Below, one piece after another: positions 36,756 to 48,576 of a stretch of DNA of 64,000 nt. This stretch comes from Camarhynchus parvulus (lineage: Eukaryota; Chordata; Aves; Passeriformes; Thraupidae): NCBI RefSeq assembly GCF_901933205.1, contig NC_044572.1, positions 22,468,501-22,532,500 of the forward strand, given 5' to 3'. The stretch's first letter is position 1. Each line of letters opens with the position of its first letter. A program made the position numbers and the translations under genes. The notes under the pieces are model-generated. The model saw nothing but the letters and a program-made list of their open reading frames with translations. It was not told where the DNA came from and did no database searches.

Positions 36756-37127
36756 CTCAGATATGGAAATCTGGTAGATATCACACGGTGCTAGTGAAGT
36801 CTAATGAGAACATCTCTCTCCCCTGAATGCTGGTTCTATCTGAGTCTTGCATTGCTCTGAGTACTAGGCCAGCTGGGAATTCCTTGATGAAATTGCTCTT
36901 TGAGTATTTTCCTTGGGAAAGACCAGTTCATCACAGAAAAGATTTTGCAGGAACATTGTTTGACACACTCCTCAGGTAGGTTGTTCTAAGTTGTTCCTCC
37001 TTTGCGACTTGTAGTCCATAGTACTTTAGAGTACTTCTAAGGCCAGGACCAAAAGATTACCATTTGCATAAGGAATATTCATCCCACACTGATTATTTTT
37101 CTTATAAATATATTCTTAACAACAACT

Positions 37128-37160
37128 CTTCAAATAAGCCCTCACCTTCAAATAAGCCCT
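37128..37160. repeat. 18-bp-period tandem duplication
   Basis: 'CTTCAAATAAGCCCT' occurs at 37128-37142 and again at 37146-37160, separated by 'CAC', giving an 18-bp period. The two copies are identical over 15 bp. Confidence 0.95.
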
Positions 37161-37611
37161 ATTCTTCATTGTACTAGATAGAGTAACCTCATTCAGGGAC
37201 TGAAACAACCTACTCTACATCACTTAGGGTTGCTGGAGAGAAGGTGGATGCAGTACTTGAAAGATTTCTGGAAGATGCTGATAATAAGGAAAGTTAACCC
37301 AAGAGCCTGAAAAGCTATAACCTATACCAGTGTTTGACTGCATGATATTTCAAACTGCTAGGCAGAAAACTATTCAGAAAATTTGAGAGTATTCTGAGCA
37401 ATAAAAATGGTCAAGGTAAAAGGGAAGACAGTTTATTGACAGAAAACAAGACAGCTGGACCAGACAGAGGAAGATGACCAGGTGCCATGTAACAAATGCT
37501 CATGTTCATCTCAGTCATCACAGGTGGACTATTACCAATTATTTAAAAAGCATTTCATAAAGAGATTTCTTTCATTAAAGAAATATAATATTTTAATCAG
37601 TGTAGGCAGGC

Positions 37612-37628
37612 AAAAAAAAAAAAAAAAA
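37612..37628. repeat. Poly(A) run of 17
   Basis: Uninterrupted A17 on the plus strand. No recognisable retroposed body precedes it, so it is treated as a simple repeat. Confidence 0.9.
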
Positions 37629-37814
37629 TTCCTTCAGTACATCATGAGGTGCAGGAAGATATTAAGCATCTCAAAGTCAAAGCAAAGGACAGCAATCACA
37701 GTACTGCTGCATTCTGTTCAAGTCACGTGTATTCAGAGCTGCATAACTAAAAGGTGTCATGTCATACTGCAGCAGCCAACACTGGAACATCCCAGAAACT
37801 GCTCAGATATCTAG

Positions 37815-37819
37815 ACAGT
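37815..37819. repeat. Target site duplication, left copy (ACAGT)
   Basis: ACAGT lies directly left of the LTR end TGTCACAATCC and is repeated exactly at the right end of the LTR. A 5-bp duplication is the usual footprint of class III (ERVL-like) integration; 4 bp is usual for gamma-type and 6 bp for many beta-type elements. Confidence 0.85.
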
Positions 37820-37920
37820 TGTCACAATCCGTCCGGGTGGATGGGTATCGCAGTGATTTTAAGGTGCAAAAAATAACCAACAAAGGCACAGGGGATTTGC
37901 AGCAACAAATCAAATACAGT

Positions 37921-37926
37921 TTTATT
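37921..37926 (-). terminator. LTR polyadenylation signal AATAAA
   Basis: TTTATT on the plus strand is AATAAA in LTR sense, followed after about 20 nt by 'TTGTTGCTGCAAATCC' and a GT-rich stretch ('GTGCCTTTGTTGGTT'). This is the usual layout at the R/U5 border. Its position about 100 bp before the LTR end fits. Confidence 0.75.
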
Positions 37927-38116
37927 GAATGATCATGGCAAAATGCAATAGAGGGATTAAGGGAGAGAAAAAGATAGAGAAAGAGAGAAAGAAATATGGG
38001 TATAGCTACCGAACCTATGGTGGTGTTGCTTCAGGTTCTTCGAGGGTCCAGCCATCGAAGACTTCACCATGCCACGTCCAGGGAGATCTCAAAGGCACGG
38101 CTGAGCTGGGACCCCA

Positions 38117-38122
38117 GTTATA
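38117..38122 (-). promoter_or_regulatory. LTR core promoter, TATA-like element
   Basis: In LTR sense the sequence reads ACACTATAACTGGGGTCCC, a TATA-like box (TATAAC) about 190-200 bp before AATAAA. This is a plausible TATA-to-polyA spacing for an LTR with a long R region. Activity is unknown. Confidence 0.5.
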
Positions 38123-38728
38123 GTGTCTTTTGTTGGGGGAAGGGAGGTGGTTTCACATCTGAAACAATGGTCTTCAGGGAGGGAAAGTACAGAACAGGGA
38201 GGTACACAGAGTCCAAACCAAGCAACCAACAAGAACCATTTTTTTCATGGCTCAGAGCTACCAGCACTCACTCTGGGCAGCCTTCTTTCCCCCTTACTGT
38301 ACACCTCCCCCCTCCCGAGTTGGGGGAGGTTCAGTCCCAGTCTCTGGAAGGGGGTACAAGGGGGTTTTCTGCACAGGGGCTTCTCATCTTGATGCCTTGA
38401 TGAAGAAGCCCGTATCTCTGCTTGTCTGTCACGACGGTTGAAGGCAGGCAAGAGGGGTTTTTCTTGGAAAGGGGCCACCCCCACAGTTCAAACCAGCCAG
38501 ACCGAGAGGGGCGGGGAGAAAGTCCAGATCCATTCCATTGTTCAGAAGGAGCAGAATGTCCCATCAAGCTCAGTGTAGCGTATAACAGATAACTCCTATG
38601 GAAACAGTTAGCTAAGAGGCACATCCTCCCCCCCTGCACCAGCTCAACAGTTTTAAGCTTTTCGGTGGTCTTTTCTTTATGACAATCGTGAGGCAAAAAA
38701 TGCAGGTTATTTTGGACAGACTCTCACA

Positions 38729-38733
38729 ACAGT
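38729..38733. repeat. Target site duplication, right copy (ACAGT)
   Basis: Exact match to 37815-37819, immediately right of the LTR end CTCTCACA. Together the two copies define the insertion boundaries. Confidence 0.85.
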
Positions 38734-38816
38734 CAGCTAAGAAACTTCAGGTAAGAGAGATCTCAGAAATATGTCCAGTCCTGTAGGTGTGTGAGGATTT
38801 CAGAGCTTCATTTATC

Positions 38817-38829
38817 CACACACACACAC
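38817..38829. repeat. Short (CA)n microsatellite
   Basis: About 6.5 perfect CA units, just downstream of the solo LTR. It is short, so only modest length variation is likely. Confidence 0.9.
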
Positions 38830-40313
38830 TTGAGAGACCATTTGGGAGTCTTTAGTGTATTCCAGCTGGTCTCCATGGCTGTGGGTATCCCATACACCTC
38901 TGCCACAGCTGTCAATCCCTTATGGAGGTGGTGGCCCTAGCATGCTATGCTAGGTAACTGTCTGAACAATTAATATAGAGCTTCATAGCAAGCTGCAGCT
39001 TTCATAGCAAAGCTGAACACCTTTGGGATCACCAGGAAGAAGACCTTTTAAAGACCTGCCACTCCATCAGTCACTAAGGGAGGAAGGAAGTCTATAGAGA
39101 AACAATTTCTGCTTTTGGGATGAGTGCAAGGACTCTGAGACTGGAGAAATCAATTGAGTTACCATCCTGAGGTGCCTGCAGAGAAGTTGCACACTCACAG
39201 AAAATCAGACTGATGACTATTCCTGTACAGTAGTAGAGCTGTAGGTGGCAGCTCTGCATTCACAGAAAATCAAGCTGATGAATATTTCACCATAGACATA
39301 AACTCTGCTTTTGAGGTATGCATGGAGAATGTTACCAGTGTTTTAATACCTGTAAGGAGCATTTTATGTTGGCATTGAAAAGAAGAGCTCTGAATGATAT
39401 TCTTGTTGGGACAAAATCTAATTTATAATTCCTTTTGCACCATTATCCCAGATTTCTCCCATTGACTGCCCTGTGTGTAGCAGAAAAATCTGTCTACCAT
39501 GCAGCTGTCCATTCCCATCTGTCTTCCTCATACTCCCTATAGGTGGTAATGTCAGTTACCAGCAACCTCGTTGATCTTTCTGGAAAATTTCTGCCTGAAG
39601 GAGAATATCCAAGAAATGTTGCACAATCACCTCAAAGTTTTTGGCCCCAGAAGCTCCACTCACACCCAGCTGAATAGGAAGGGCTCCCTAGTTCCTCTAA
39701 TTGGGCTGTGGGAGAAAATGACCGTGGAAAAGTACCTACAGCCCAAATGCTTAAAATATTCAAACTTCCATTACTGTCAGTTTACTGATCAATGTTTTGA
39801 AAATTTCCAGTAATTGATTTTTTTAACCGTTTCTATGAAATGAGCTGGATGATCACTACTTATTGTGTCAAAGACCAGGCTGTTTGAGGGGTACAGTGGA
39901 ACATTTTGAACACCATCCTCTAAATCTAATTATTTGGCCACAGACAGTAAGTCACCCTTGAAGATGAAATTCTTAATGAGCAGTTTAACTTCTACTAGAC
40001 AGACAAGAAAATTCAAGAGCCAAAATTTGCTCAAAAACAGACATTGAATGACATTATAGGAAGAATTCAGAAACACAATCCATCAGGTAGTTCCTGGCAA
40101 GCATAATCCATTAAAAATTACAAAAAATAAATTTCTTCTCACTGCAGACTTTGTTTACAATAGTTTTTTTTCTCTGATTCTCAAAAGTTTGACAAACTCT
40201 TCCAAATAACTGCTGTAATTTAAGAAAATGAGAAGTTTAATGTACTGTACTACCCAGTTTATGTATGTGCTAATATGTGCAGGTTTATGCAAATGCATGC
40301 ATATGTAATTATA

Positions 40314-40340
40314 TTTTTCACAATATTATATTGTGAAAAA
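40314..40340. repeat. Perfect 12-bp inverted repeat with 3-nt loop
   Basis: TTTTTCACAATA (40314-40325), loop TTA, TATTGTGAAAAA (40329-40340). The arms are exact reverse complements. It lies about 165 bp left of the AT microsatellite. A hairpin or cruciform is possible; it is too short for a microRNA precursor. Confidence 0.95.
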
Positions 40341-40503
40341 GTATTGTTCAGTATTGTTATATTCACCAGGCTATTCAAGTTTTCAAGGTGAGGTTCGTGG
40401 CTCTCTGGAGCTGTATGTGGAGAGTCAGGAAGTATTTTGCTTAGGTGAATGGACCATTCAAAGGTTTGACAGTATCACTGTGAATCAAGACTATATGTGT
40501 GCG

Positions 40504-40563
40504 TATATATATATATATTTATATTTATATTTATTTATATTTATATATTTATATTTATAGATA
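40504..40563. repeat. AT-rich compound microsatellite (TA)n(TTTATA)n
   Basis: About seven TA units are followed by TTTATA / TTTATT hexamer-like units to about 40563. This is a typical unstable AT microsatellite. It gives the tyrosine/leucine/isoleucine-rich end of a spurious 75-codon frame. Confidence 0.93.
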
Positions 40564-42916
40564 TGTCTTCAAAATAATTTCTGCTCAGATTTCATCTTCT
40601 TCCAAAATAAATTTTAGACTTGAGAGAAAAAATGGGAACAGCAGAAGCATAAGAAAACCTTTCTGGGTTTAGAGCCTGTGTTTGTCTATCTTATTTCCTT
40701 ATCTTCGCACAGATACCTAAAACTAGTAACTTGAGTAGATAGGATTTTTTTTAATGGGAATTCACATGAGGGGAAAACACTTTGGACCTTCATTACTATC
40801 TCATAAGGTAACCAACGCTCATGAGTTCATGTGGAACTCAGTTGCACAAAAACAAATTGTGTTTTGTACCCACAACATTTGCAGAAATGAATTTTCACTT
40901 TCATCCTTTATAGTGATAGGCTAAACCTTTCTTCCACACAGGTTTCATTTGGATTTTGCTCCTCTAAAACCTGGAGAAAATACCAGAAGCTCTCTAGAAG
41001 GACTCTTCTCTCTAAATAACTTGGACTGCTATAGCTGTTTTGAAAAACAAAATCTATTTCTGTCTGATAAGCACATGGTCTTATTTAAAAATTATTTATG
41101 TCAACTGTTTTAACATTCTTCCCATTCATACAATAGATTTCAGTGATAATACTGCCTCCATTTAAAGTTGATTGACAGTGGATAAGACCCACATTTTGGT
41201 TACTTATAATTTCACTAATACTAACCATTCATTTCAACATTCCCCAGTCGTTCTGTTGTTTTTATTTCAGTTTAAAACTACTCAACTTTTTCACAGAACA
41301 AAACACTTTGTGCTTGTAACATTTTCTAGCCCTTGTACTGAGAACCGTGAGAGGCTTCCTGCTGGGGCAAAGGCATTTGTAGCACAAGTCCTTTACATCA
41401 AGGACAGGAATTTTTCTTCTCATGCCAAAATTCATCCAAATGTTCATCTTCTGGTTCCATCATCTTAAGAAATAAAAAATGTTTTCACAGTGTTACTAAG
41501 ACTAGGTCAGTGAACTTCATCATTTCCTTCTTCTGCACATTCCACCTTAATACCACTTCTCTTTCTCTGTCATGCACTTCTCCAGAGATTACAGGAATTT
41601 TATGTCACAAGGACTCCAAGAGGTACAGCCAAGGAAATCTAATAAAACCAGTCCATTAGAAACTTCTAGACTCAAGTCAAGACTCTTATTTGCCCCCAGT
41701 AGTAAGTGCTCCTTTACTATTTTTCCAAAGGATTCCCCATGGACAACAAGACTAATTCATGTTGTACGATAGTCTTTTGTTTCTAGGAAACCTGTCATGT
41801 ATTGTAGGAGGTGGAAGATGCATTGAATGTGAAGGAAAAACAGGTTAAGGGAGTAAAAAGGCGTCCTAGATAACTGCCTTCCACCCAGATGCCTACTACA
41901 GATGCTAAGTAAATAATTTATCATAAAAATGTTTGGTTGATCATTGTGTTCCTTAGATTTTAAAGCTCATTTTTTAGACACTTGCGATCTGGCTGTGGAA
42001 GTAATGTATGCTTAGTCTTGCAGCTGAAATTAATCATAACTAAGTTCTTGGAATATAAGATTGTATTTTAATGATAAATTCCCCAGAGAAGTTAAAAAAA
42101 AAACCACCAGGCTACAAAACCCCCTGTCATTTCTGAAGAACTACATGAAATATTAGTTTTATTGTTTCAATAACAACAAGAAAATATGAGAATGGATTTT
42201 TTAAATTTCAAGGGGAACAATTCAAGAGATACTCAGAACATGAAAATTCTATTTTAAATCATTACTCTTTAGATGTCCAAAAAGTAGTTCAGGTCTCATA
42301 ACTACTTGTTAGGGGCTGATAGAAATGTGTTTTCAGGAATGAATAAGTTTCTGAAAATATGAGTTGATAATCTGAGGCCCATAAAAATCTCTGAGTTGCA
42401 AACAGGTTCACTAGTGAAAAAACCTCACTCACCCAATATTTGTTGAGGAACTGGAGCCCAGTGTTTTTGAGATGAAATTGCTGACCTCTACTACATCACT
42501 TCCAGAGAACTCAGTTATCTGAAGCAATAATGAGTTATTTTTTCTCTCTGTGGAACAGTCACCAGAAAGCAATATATTGCACTTCTTCATAAAAAAAAAG
42601 GAGGCAAAACACCACAGAACCCTAAAAGTATCACTGTAAACTGAAAAGTCCAGTTGGTCAAGAATATAAAACTGCAATTTCTTTTATAGAAAAAAAATAG
42701 TTGTTTTTATCTGCAGGAATTTTTTGATTCTTTTTTTCTCCTCTGTTTCAGTTACAAGGAAAAAAAAGCAAACATATTTGTTTTAGGTTTACCTGAATCT
42801 AAATATTTCAGTTGTCAAATGGAAATAAACTACTATTTGTTTTCTTTGATATTCTACCCATTTATCTATGTAGTAAACCCCCAAGTCTGACAGAGTTGTT
42901 CTCCTTCTGATGCAGT

Positions 42917-42939
42917 GGGGGTGGGGTGGGGAAGAGGGG
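42917..42939 (+). other. G-quadruplex-capable tract
   Basis: Four G-runs of 5, 4, 4 and 4 are separated by T, T and AAGA. This satisfies the usual four-run, short-loop pattern on the plus strand. The surroundings are AT-rich, so the tract stands out. No promoter or gene is visible next to it. Confidence 0.85.
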
Positions 42940-45900
42940 AAAAAATGCTTATAGATAATTGAATACTTAAATAGAGGCATTTTTGAGTAAAATACGCGCT
43001 TATTTGTGAGAAAGATTTATTTATTATAGAGTTGTATCATTCAGTCTATTGGAACTTTATAATTGTGTTTTATACTCAAAGGACAAATATTTCTTTGCTG
43101 GTGCTTTATTTAACCAAATATTAATAGAAAAGCCCACTAGGTTTATTATTTTTTATTTATTGTGACAAAGAGAAGGCTATAATTTATCTCTTCCTGAAGT
43201 TATAGGAAACATTACTTTCTCCTGTAGGCATACTGTCAACATAAAAAATGTTTGTCCTACAACAAAAATGGAGTATTTGGCAAGCACAGGACAGATCTGA
43301 TTTTGCTGGTATTTTAATTGCCTATTTTAGAAAAAGTCCACCTTCATCAGCTTGGACTTTTCAAGTCCATCTTATAAAGAACTCCCTTGATAGAAATTAC
43401 TGAGGCCTACCTGACAGCATGAACAGCCCACACCTCAGCTGTTACACACCAGAATGGCTCACAGCTGAGAATCAGGACTAGCAAGAAACCTGGGGAATGT
43501 GACAGAATGTTTCTCTAACACTTTCTATCCTCAGACCCTCTTGATCCAACTCTATTATATTACTGCAGCAAAAGAGCAGCATAAATGTGATACTTTTTCC
43601 TCTTTAACAGGAGTATTTTGATTTTATGGAGGACAACTGGTGAAATACAAAGAAATGTGGCATAAGAAAATTTTACATTCATTTCAATCAGTGGCACAGC
43701 AGAACTCTGCAGATGGCTGTGTCTGTCTAGAAGATGAATTTTCCATTCCAGATCATGTTTTAGTCTTTTCTTTAAATGCACTATTTAAAATAAGGAGGGA
43801 GTAGGAAAGCCTGTATTTCCACAGGTACTGATGCTGAAGGAACCCAGTTCCAATGGATTTAGATCTTGCCTCATTTTATATCTCAGAGGCTATCTATGCT
43901 GGAAGAAAAATAAGTTCCAAGTTTTACTCTGCAAACTTGGTCCTTAGGGCACGCATTGACCACATCTTAGCTTTATGATAGGATGTGACATGAGCTCATA
44001 CCGCGGCTTGGACACAGCAGAGATCGCAGATACAGTTATGCATCACTGCTCTTGTACCCAAGGCAGTGTGCATTCTTGCTCTATGCCCCTTCTCAAATCT
44101 TTCCACCCAGAATTTCCTGGAATCCTGTGACTTGAGAACTCATATTATAACAGATTTCTCAACTGAGCCACTTCTACAGACTTCCTCCTCCACTGGCTAC
44201 ACATTTTCACAAAGATTTGAGAGTTTAATTACCTTTCAGGCTTCTACCTGTTGGCAAAATTTGGCTCAAATATTTGAAGACAGCCATTAAAGGGCAAGAA
44301 AGCTGGAGGAAAGGGAATGGTGCTGGTTACACTCTCAGACATGAAAAGTGCACTCAAAAGAAAAAAGGCAAAGCAAACAAAGAATTCCAACTAAGTTCCT
44401 CACATAATACATTTCATAAAAGCTGCAATGTGTAAACAAAAGCAGTAAAACACACTTTGCCATCTATTGTCAGATAACATGCAGAAACAAATGGATTATT
44501 CATTACAAACTCCAATGATTAATGTGTTTTCAAATTCATATTGCTTTTTCTTATAGCTGTAAAGAGATTACTTCGTTTAAATGCATGAATTGTAGCTTCA
44601 CAAAGATTACTAAAAAATTTTAACCATATCTTCAACACTAGAACAGTCAAAATTTCCCCTCAGAGTAGCCCCATGCTGAACCCAGGTTGACCTAAACCAA
44701 TAGAGAGCACGATTTGCAATGTTCCTAAGAGATATAATGGGTGATAAAATTCCTACACTTATTTGCAGGCACAGGCATGGAAAACTTTATTTAAACTACT
44801 GGTTATTATGGGGTTTTTTTGCCTATAACACATAATTGTATTACAATATATATTGTTATTATGGGGTATTGCAGACAAAAGTAATGATGTGTAGATGGAT
44901 CAGAGCATAGACACTGAGGCTTTCAGATGCTATTGGAGCACTGTGATAATAAATACCTCTGTGTAAAAACATAGATTTTCTAGTGTCCTTTAGACCTTAT
45001 TAAAGGTCCTTCCCCAAATCAGTGTCACAAAAAATAAATATTTTCTCTGAAACATCTATATATGTCCCCAAAAGATACACCAGGACTTTTGGAAATGGTC
45101 ATTGTCAGCTGCTGGTTTACAGGTTATAAGATGTTCCTGTCTGTCAGAGCAAGTACTTTTTTTGGTTTTTTTAGGTCATCCCAATTTAAATTTTTCAAGA
45201 TAAGCAATATTTACTTCTTTTTCCTCTTTTTCTGGATACCAAAAATGCACCCTCTGCCTAAGAAGAGTTTCTGCCTTTTCTTTTTTAAACATTTTTGTGC
45301 ACCATGGCAGACACATCTCCTGAAACCTGCACGTCTCTGCCAAATTGCCTTTCCTTACAAGCCCTTAACTCCTCAGCTTTTTCTCTCTCAATAAAACCTA
45401 AAGAAAAAAAAATCTTTTTTCCTCATCTCCATCTCTCTCAGCAGCAATACAACTAATACAAGGCAAAACTTTTCCAGTTTCCAAAGATGGATAAAACCAG
45501 ACCAAACAGATAATTACCTCCTCTTTAAGCTTTCAATGATCAAAGCTAAACTTTTGCTCAAAGAAACTTTCCTTCAGAAAATACTGAGTCCTGGCTGATT
45601 CCAATCATGCTGTTAAATAAATTTAAAAAAAGGTATTTAAATCATGCTGCTACCTAAACTGTACTAAATTTTTTTTACTGCATGAAGAATCTCGTAAGAA
45701 TGAATTTGGGCCTATACTCTGGTCTCAGAAAAGTTTCTCAATTAGGAGTTAATTGAAATTGCTCCATGTTTGATGATCTCCTACTATTTTTATGAACTTT
45801 GCTAAAATAAGACTACTTGAGAGCTGTCTGGTGAAACTTTCCCAAGAAGCATATGTATAAGATTACTGCCATAAATGATTTATCAGTCTGTATCCTAAAT

Positions 45901-46833
45901 CCATACAAAAACTAAAGCCATAACAAGAGCTCTTGGAAGAGATTTATTGTTAAAATGTACCTTCATCAGAATTTGCAAGTTAACTGAAATCCAAATACTT
46001 CCTGGCACCTTGCTCAGTTTTATAGAAATCTGTCAAAAGCTTAGAAAATTGGGTGACTTTCCACTGACAGATTGCTTAGTGTCATGTCACTTACTGAAAT
46101 CTGAAAACGCTTACAGACAGCCAAGATTCCCAGCCTCATTGTCTTCAGACGAGGACTCCACAGTTCTACTTTTCTTTTAAAACTGAAGACGAATCAGTGT
46201 TTAGAATCTCAGTCTCCATGAAGTGGACTTAAATGGTGACCTCCATTTCATATATCAATGCCAAAAGCAGGGATTCAGCCTTGTATTTACATTTCCAGCC
46301 TCACCTCAGTTCTCACCGCAGACTGACCCTTGAAAATACTGTTTTCCAGAAAGCTCTTTCAAGCAAGGCCCCTTTGGCACTCACTTTTAGAAACTGATAT
46401 GAAAAATAGATTTACTAATCCCACATAGATTCCCCCATGTTGACTTGAAAAGAGGAGGCCTTTCCCTCCTCCTTCTTCCCTGTGTTCATATGTTGGTGGT
46501 GACACTGCATTTCAGCCTCTTTTATAGCCCCAAACTTACAGAGTTTTTCATCTTCACAATGACAATTTTAGCAGACAGCAGCTACAAAACATGATTTCTC
46601 TACCTGGAACCACAGTACTCACCATTTGAGATCCTTCTGGTGTAGTTGTTGGCTTTGTGGTTGAATTCAGCTCCTCACTGAGATAAATGAATCTTATTCA
46701 AAGCACTGGAAGTTTATTTGTAGGACTAGGAACATGAGTGCCTTTCCAAGCTTACAACCACCTGCAAAGCAGTTCCTTACTTTTTGTCACTGAGGAACAT
46801 GAGGCTAATTCCCAGGACCTTAAGATGCATCAT

Positions 46834-47252
46834 AAAATCATAGAACCATACTCTTTTTTTCAGTTGGAAAAGACCTTTAAGACCTTTAAGACTTTTCACC
46901 CACCACTGCCATGTCCACCATGAAATTGTGTCCCCAGACACCACATCTACCTTCAGCAATGGTGATTTTGTCACTTCCCTGGGCAGCCCATTCCAATGCT
47001 TGACAACCCTTTCAGTGAATAATTTTGTCCTTATATCCTACCCAAACTTCGTCTGGAGCAACTTGAGGCAATGTCCTCTCATCCTACCACTTGTTACCTG
47101 GAAGAAGAGACCAACTCCACCTGGCTCCAGCATCTCTTGAGTAGTTATAGAGACAAATAAAATCACCCTGAGGCTCCTTTTCTCCAGGCTAAACCACCCC
47201 AGCACCCAGATCCTCATCCCCAAGCCTGTAACAATGCATGGGGCTCTGAAAT
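46834..47252 (-). mobile_element. CR1 LINE, about 420 bp, antisense, with internal deletion
   Basis: Reverse complement of a CR1 3-prime region. The blocks are 'AAAATCATAGAACCATA', 'TTGGAAAAGACCTTTAAGAC' with the last nine bases duplicated (46870-46890), 'CCACCACTGCCATGTCCACC', 'CACTTCCCTGGGCAGCCCAT', 'GCTTGACAACCCTTTCAGTG', 'GCAACTTGAGGCAATGTCCT', 'CTCATCCTACCACTTGTTAC', 'GGAAGAAGAGACCAACTCCA', 'CTCCTTTTCTCCAGGCTAAA'. Instead of continuing through ORF2, the sequence jumps near 47205-47215 to 'CCCCAAGCCTGTAACAATGC' and 'ATGGGGCTCTGAA', which in the family lies several hundred bases further 5-prime. An internal stretch is therefore missing. Antisense and sense frames of 61-70 codons inside it are not genes. 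Confidence 0.93.
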
Positions 47253-48554
47253 ATTTTGACAGAGTCCTGACAATTATCTGAGGACAGTGGAACAGGATTT
47301 GCTTTTGTTTCTTTTCACTGGTTTAGAAGTTGATTTCTTGTGGCTCCACAAAAAAGCCCTTGGCATGAAATTGTGCAAAATAATCACTTATGTACCTAGA
47401 GCTGGTTTCATCCCAAAATTTAAAGTATAAAAACTGGATTAATGTAGCTGCAACATCTCTGCCAGGAACATAATGGAAGGAATGGGTTCAAATTTGAAAG
47501 GGTTGCTAATGAGACATTGATTAAAAATCTCATCCATAGTGCTGGAAAAACTCAACATTCTGCTGCTGAAGAAGCTCATCTAACGTGAATCAGCTGGCTA
47601 ACAAACCACTTTACTTTAAAAAGAGGAAAGAAAAACACCAAAATGATAGGTAACCAGGGAATTCATCCACTGTGCATAGAAAAACCCATTATGTCATACC
47701 AAAATTATAACAATTTTACAGTTCTTTCTTGGGGATGCAATTGCTAAGGGCAGTTCACTGCTTTCCTTTCATGCAAAAATGGTTTCTGCACTCTGGAGTG
47801 GTAAACCAGAGCTGTCCTGCCTGCCTGGTTCACTGTGCTCCTCTCAGCTGAGCTAGTAACTCCTATTAGCCATCACTTGCCACTGAATGCTCTGGTTAAT
47901 CTCCTTGGCTTTGCTCATTTTAATTTTCAGCAGAAGTACATGAAACATTGACAACTACCACAGTAGCCTCACTTAACCTGCATACCATTAACATGTCTTT
48001 CTGCTTCTTGGCTGACAATAAGCCCTTAAGTAGATTTTCTTGCTTCAAACAGTTTAATTAAACATACTTTTGCAAACCCTCCAAACTGTTCTTTCTGAAT
48101 TGCAGAGTTGGATGGTGTACGGGTTAGGACAACCTCTTCTTTCAATCAGGAACAGTTTCAGGACTGTGCCCAGCTTTATTTTGTTACTACTGCCTGGCAG
48201 GAACGGCATTTGGCAATTCTGCTCTTCCCTGGACTACAGCAGAACTGGCTTTGCTTTATCTTAAAGCCTTAATTACCAGTCTTTCACACCAAATATATGT
48301 AGAGACATAAGAGTATTCAGCAAGTGTCTGAATATCACTTTGAAGAGCATTTTAGTCTGGTGCAATTTCCCCACCTGAGGATATAATTGTTCAGGAGCTG
48401 GTAGGTCAGCAAGTCCTTTAATCAGTACATGTCATTTCAGGAGATGTACCAGCTGGTGCAATTTTCACAACACGTGAAATGTAAAAATGAATAAATGAAA
48501 TTATGGCAAAGAAAAAGAGAGCAGACATTAAATGATGCAAAATCATTTGATGAT

Positions 48555-48576
48555 CCACCCCGCCCCCCCCCCGCCC
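48555..48576. repeat. C-rich tract (G-quadruplex-capable on minus strand)
   Basis: CC A CCCC G, then ten C, G, CCC. On the minus strand this is G3-C-G10-C-G4, which can supply four G-runs. It produces glycine-rich nonsense in two overlapping 60-codon minus-strand frames. Confidence 0.85.

Larger units (their letters stand above)
34379..37814. other. Gene-free spacer with small repeats and one inverted repeat
   Basis: No supported gene. It contains a 10-bp perfect inverted repeat at 36670-36679 / 36746-36755 bracketing homeodomain-type motifs, an 18-bp-period duplication at 37128-37160 and an A17 run at 37612-37628. A 103-codon frame at 36209-36520 and a 110-codon frame at 37482-37814 show no domain. 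The latter runs through the poly-A tract, giving a lysine run. Confidence 0.6.
37820..38728 (-). mobile_element. Solo LTR of an avian endogenous retrovirus (ERVL-like by 5-bp TSD)
   Basis: A single 909-bp LTR lies in antisense orientation. On the plus strand it begins TGTCACAATCC and ends GACTCTCACA, so read in its own sense it starts TGTGAGAGTC and ends GGATTGTGACA, with the canonical TG...CA ends and a short imperfect terminal inverted repeat. It is flanked by exact 5-bp copies of ACAGT. In its own sense it has a TATA-like 'ACTATAACTGG' (TATAAC at plus 38117-38122) and an AATAAA signal (plus 37921-37926), placing U3 at about 38728-38095, R at about 38095-37905 and U5 at about 37905-37820. 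No primer-binding site, polypurine tract or gag/pol/env sequence flanks it, so the provirus was reduced to a solo LTR by recombination between its two LTRs. Its ends, signals and target duplication are all intact, which suggests a rather young insertion. Frames of 64-134 codons inside it are not genes. Confidence 0.88.
38734..46833. other. 8.1 kb gene-free spacer with simple repeats
   Basis: No supported gene or transposon. It contains a short CA repeat (38817-38829), a perfect hairpin (40314-40340), an AT microsatellite (40504-40563) and a G-quadruplex-capable tract (42917-42939). Frames of 98-110 codons at 41172-41468 and 45062-45394 are T-rich and lack domains. Confidence 0.6.

Noticed and set aside
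37482..37814. 110-codon plus-strand frame with lysine run
   Set aside because: The lysines come from the A17 homopolymer; the frame ends just before the LTR target duplication and has no domain.
38245..38696. Overlapping frames of 64-121 codons near 38.3-38.6 kb
   Set aside because: They all lie within the U3 region of the solo LTR and overlap each other on both strands.
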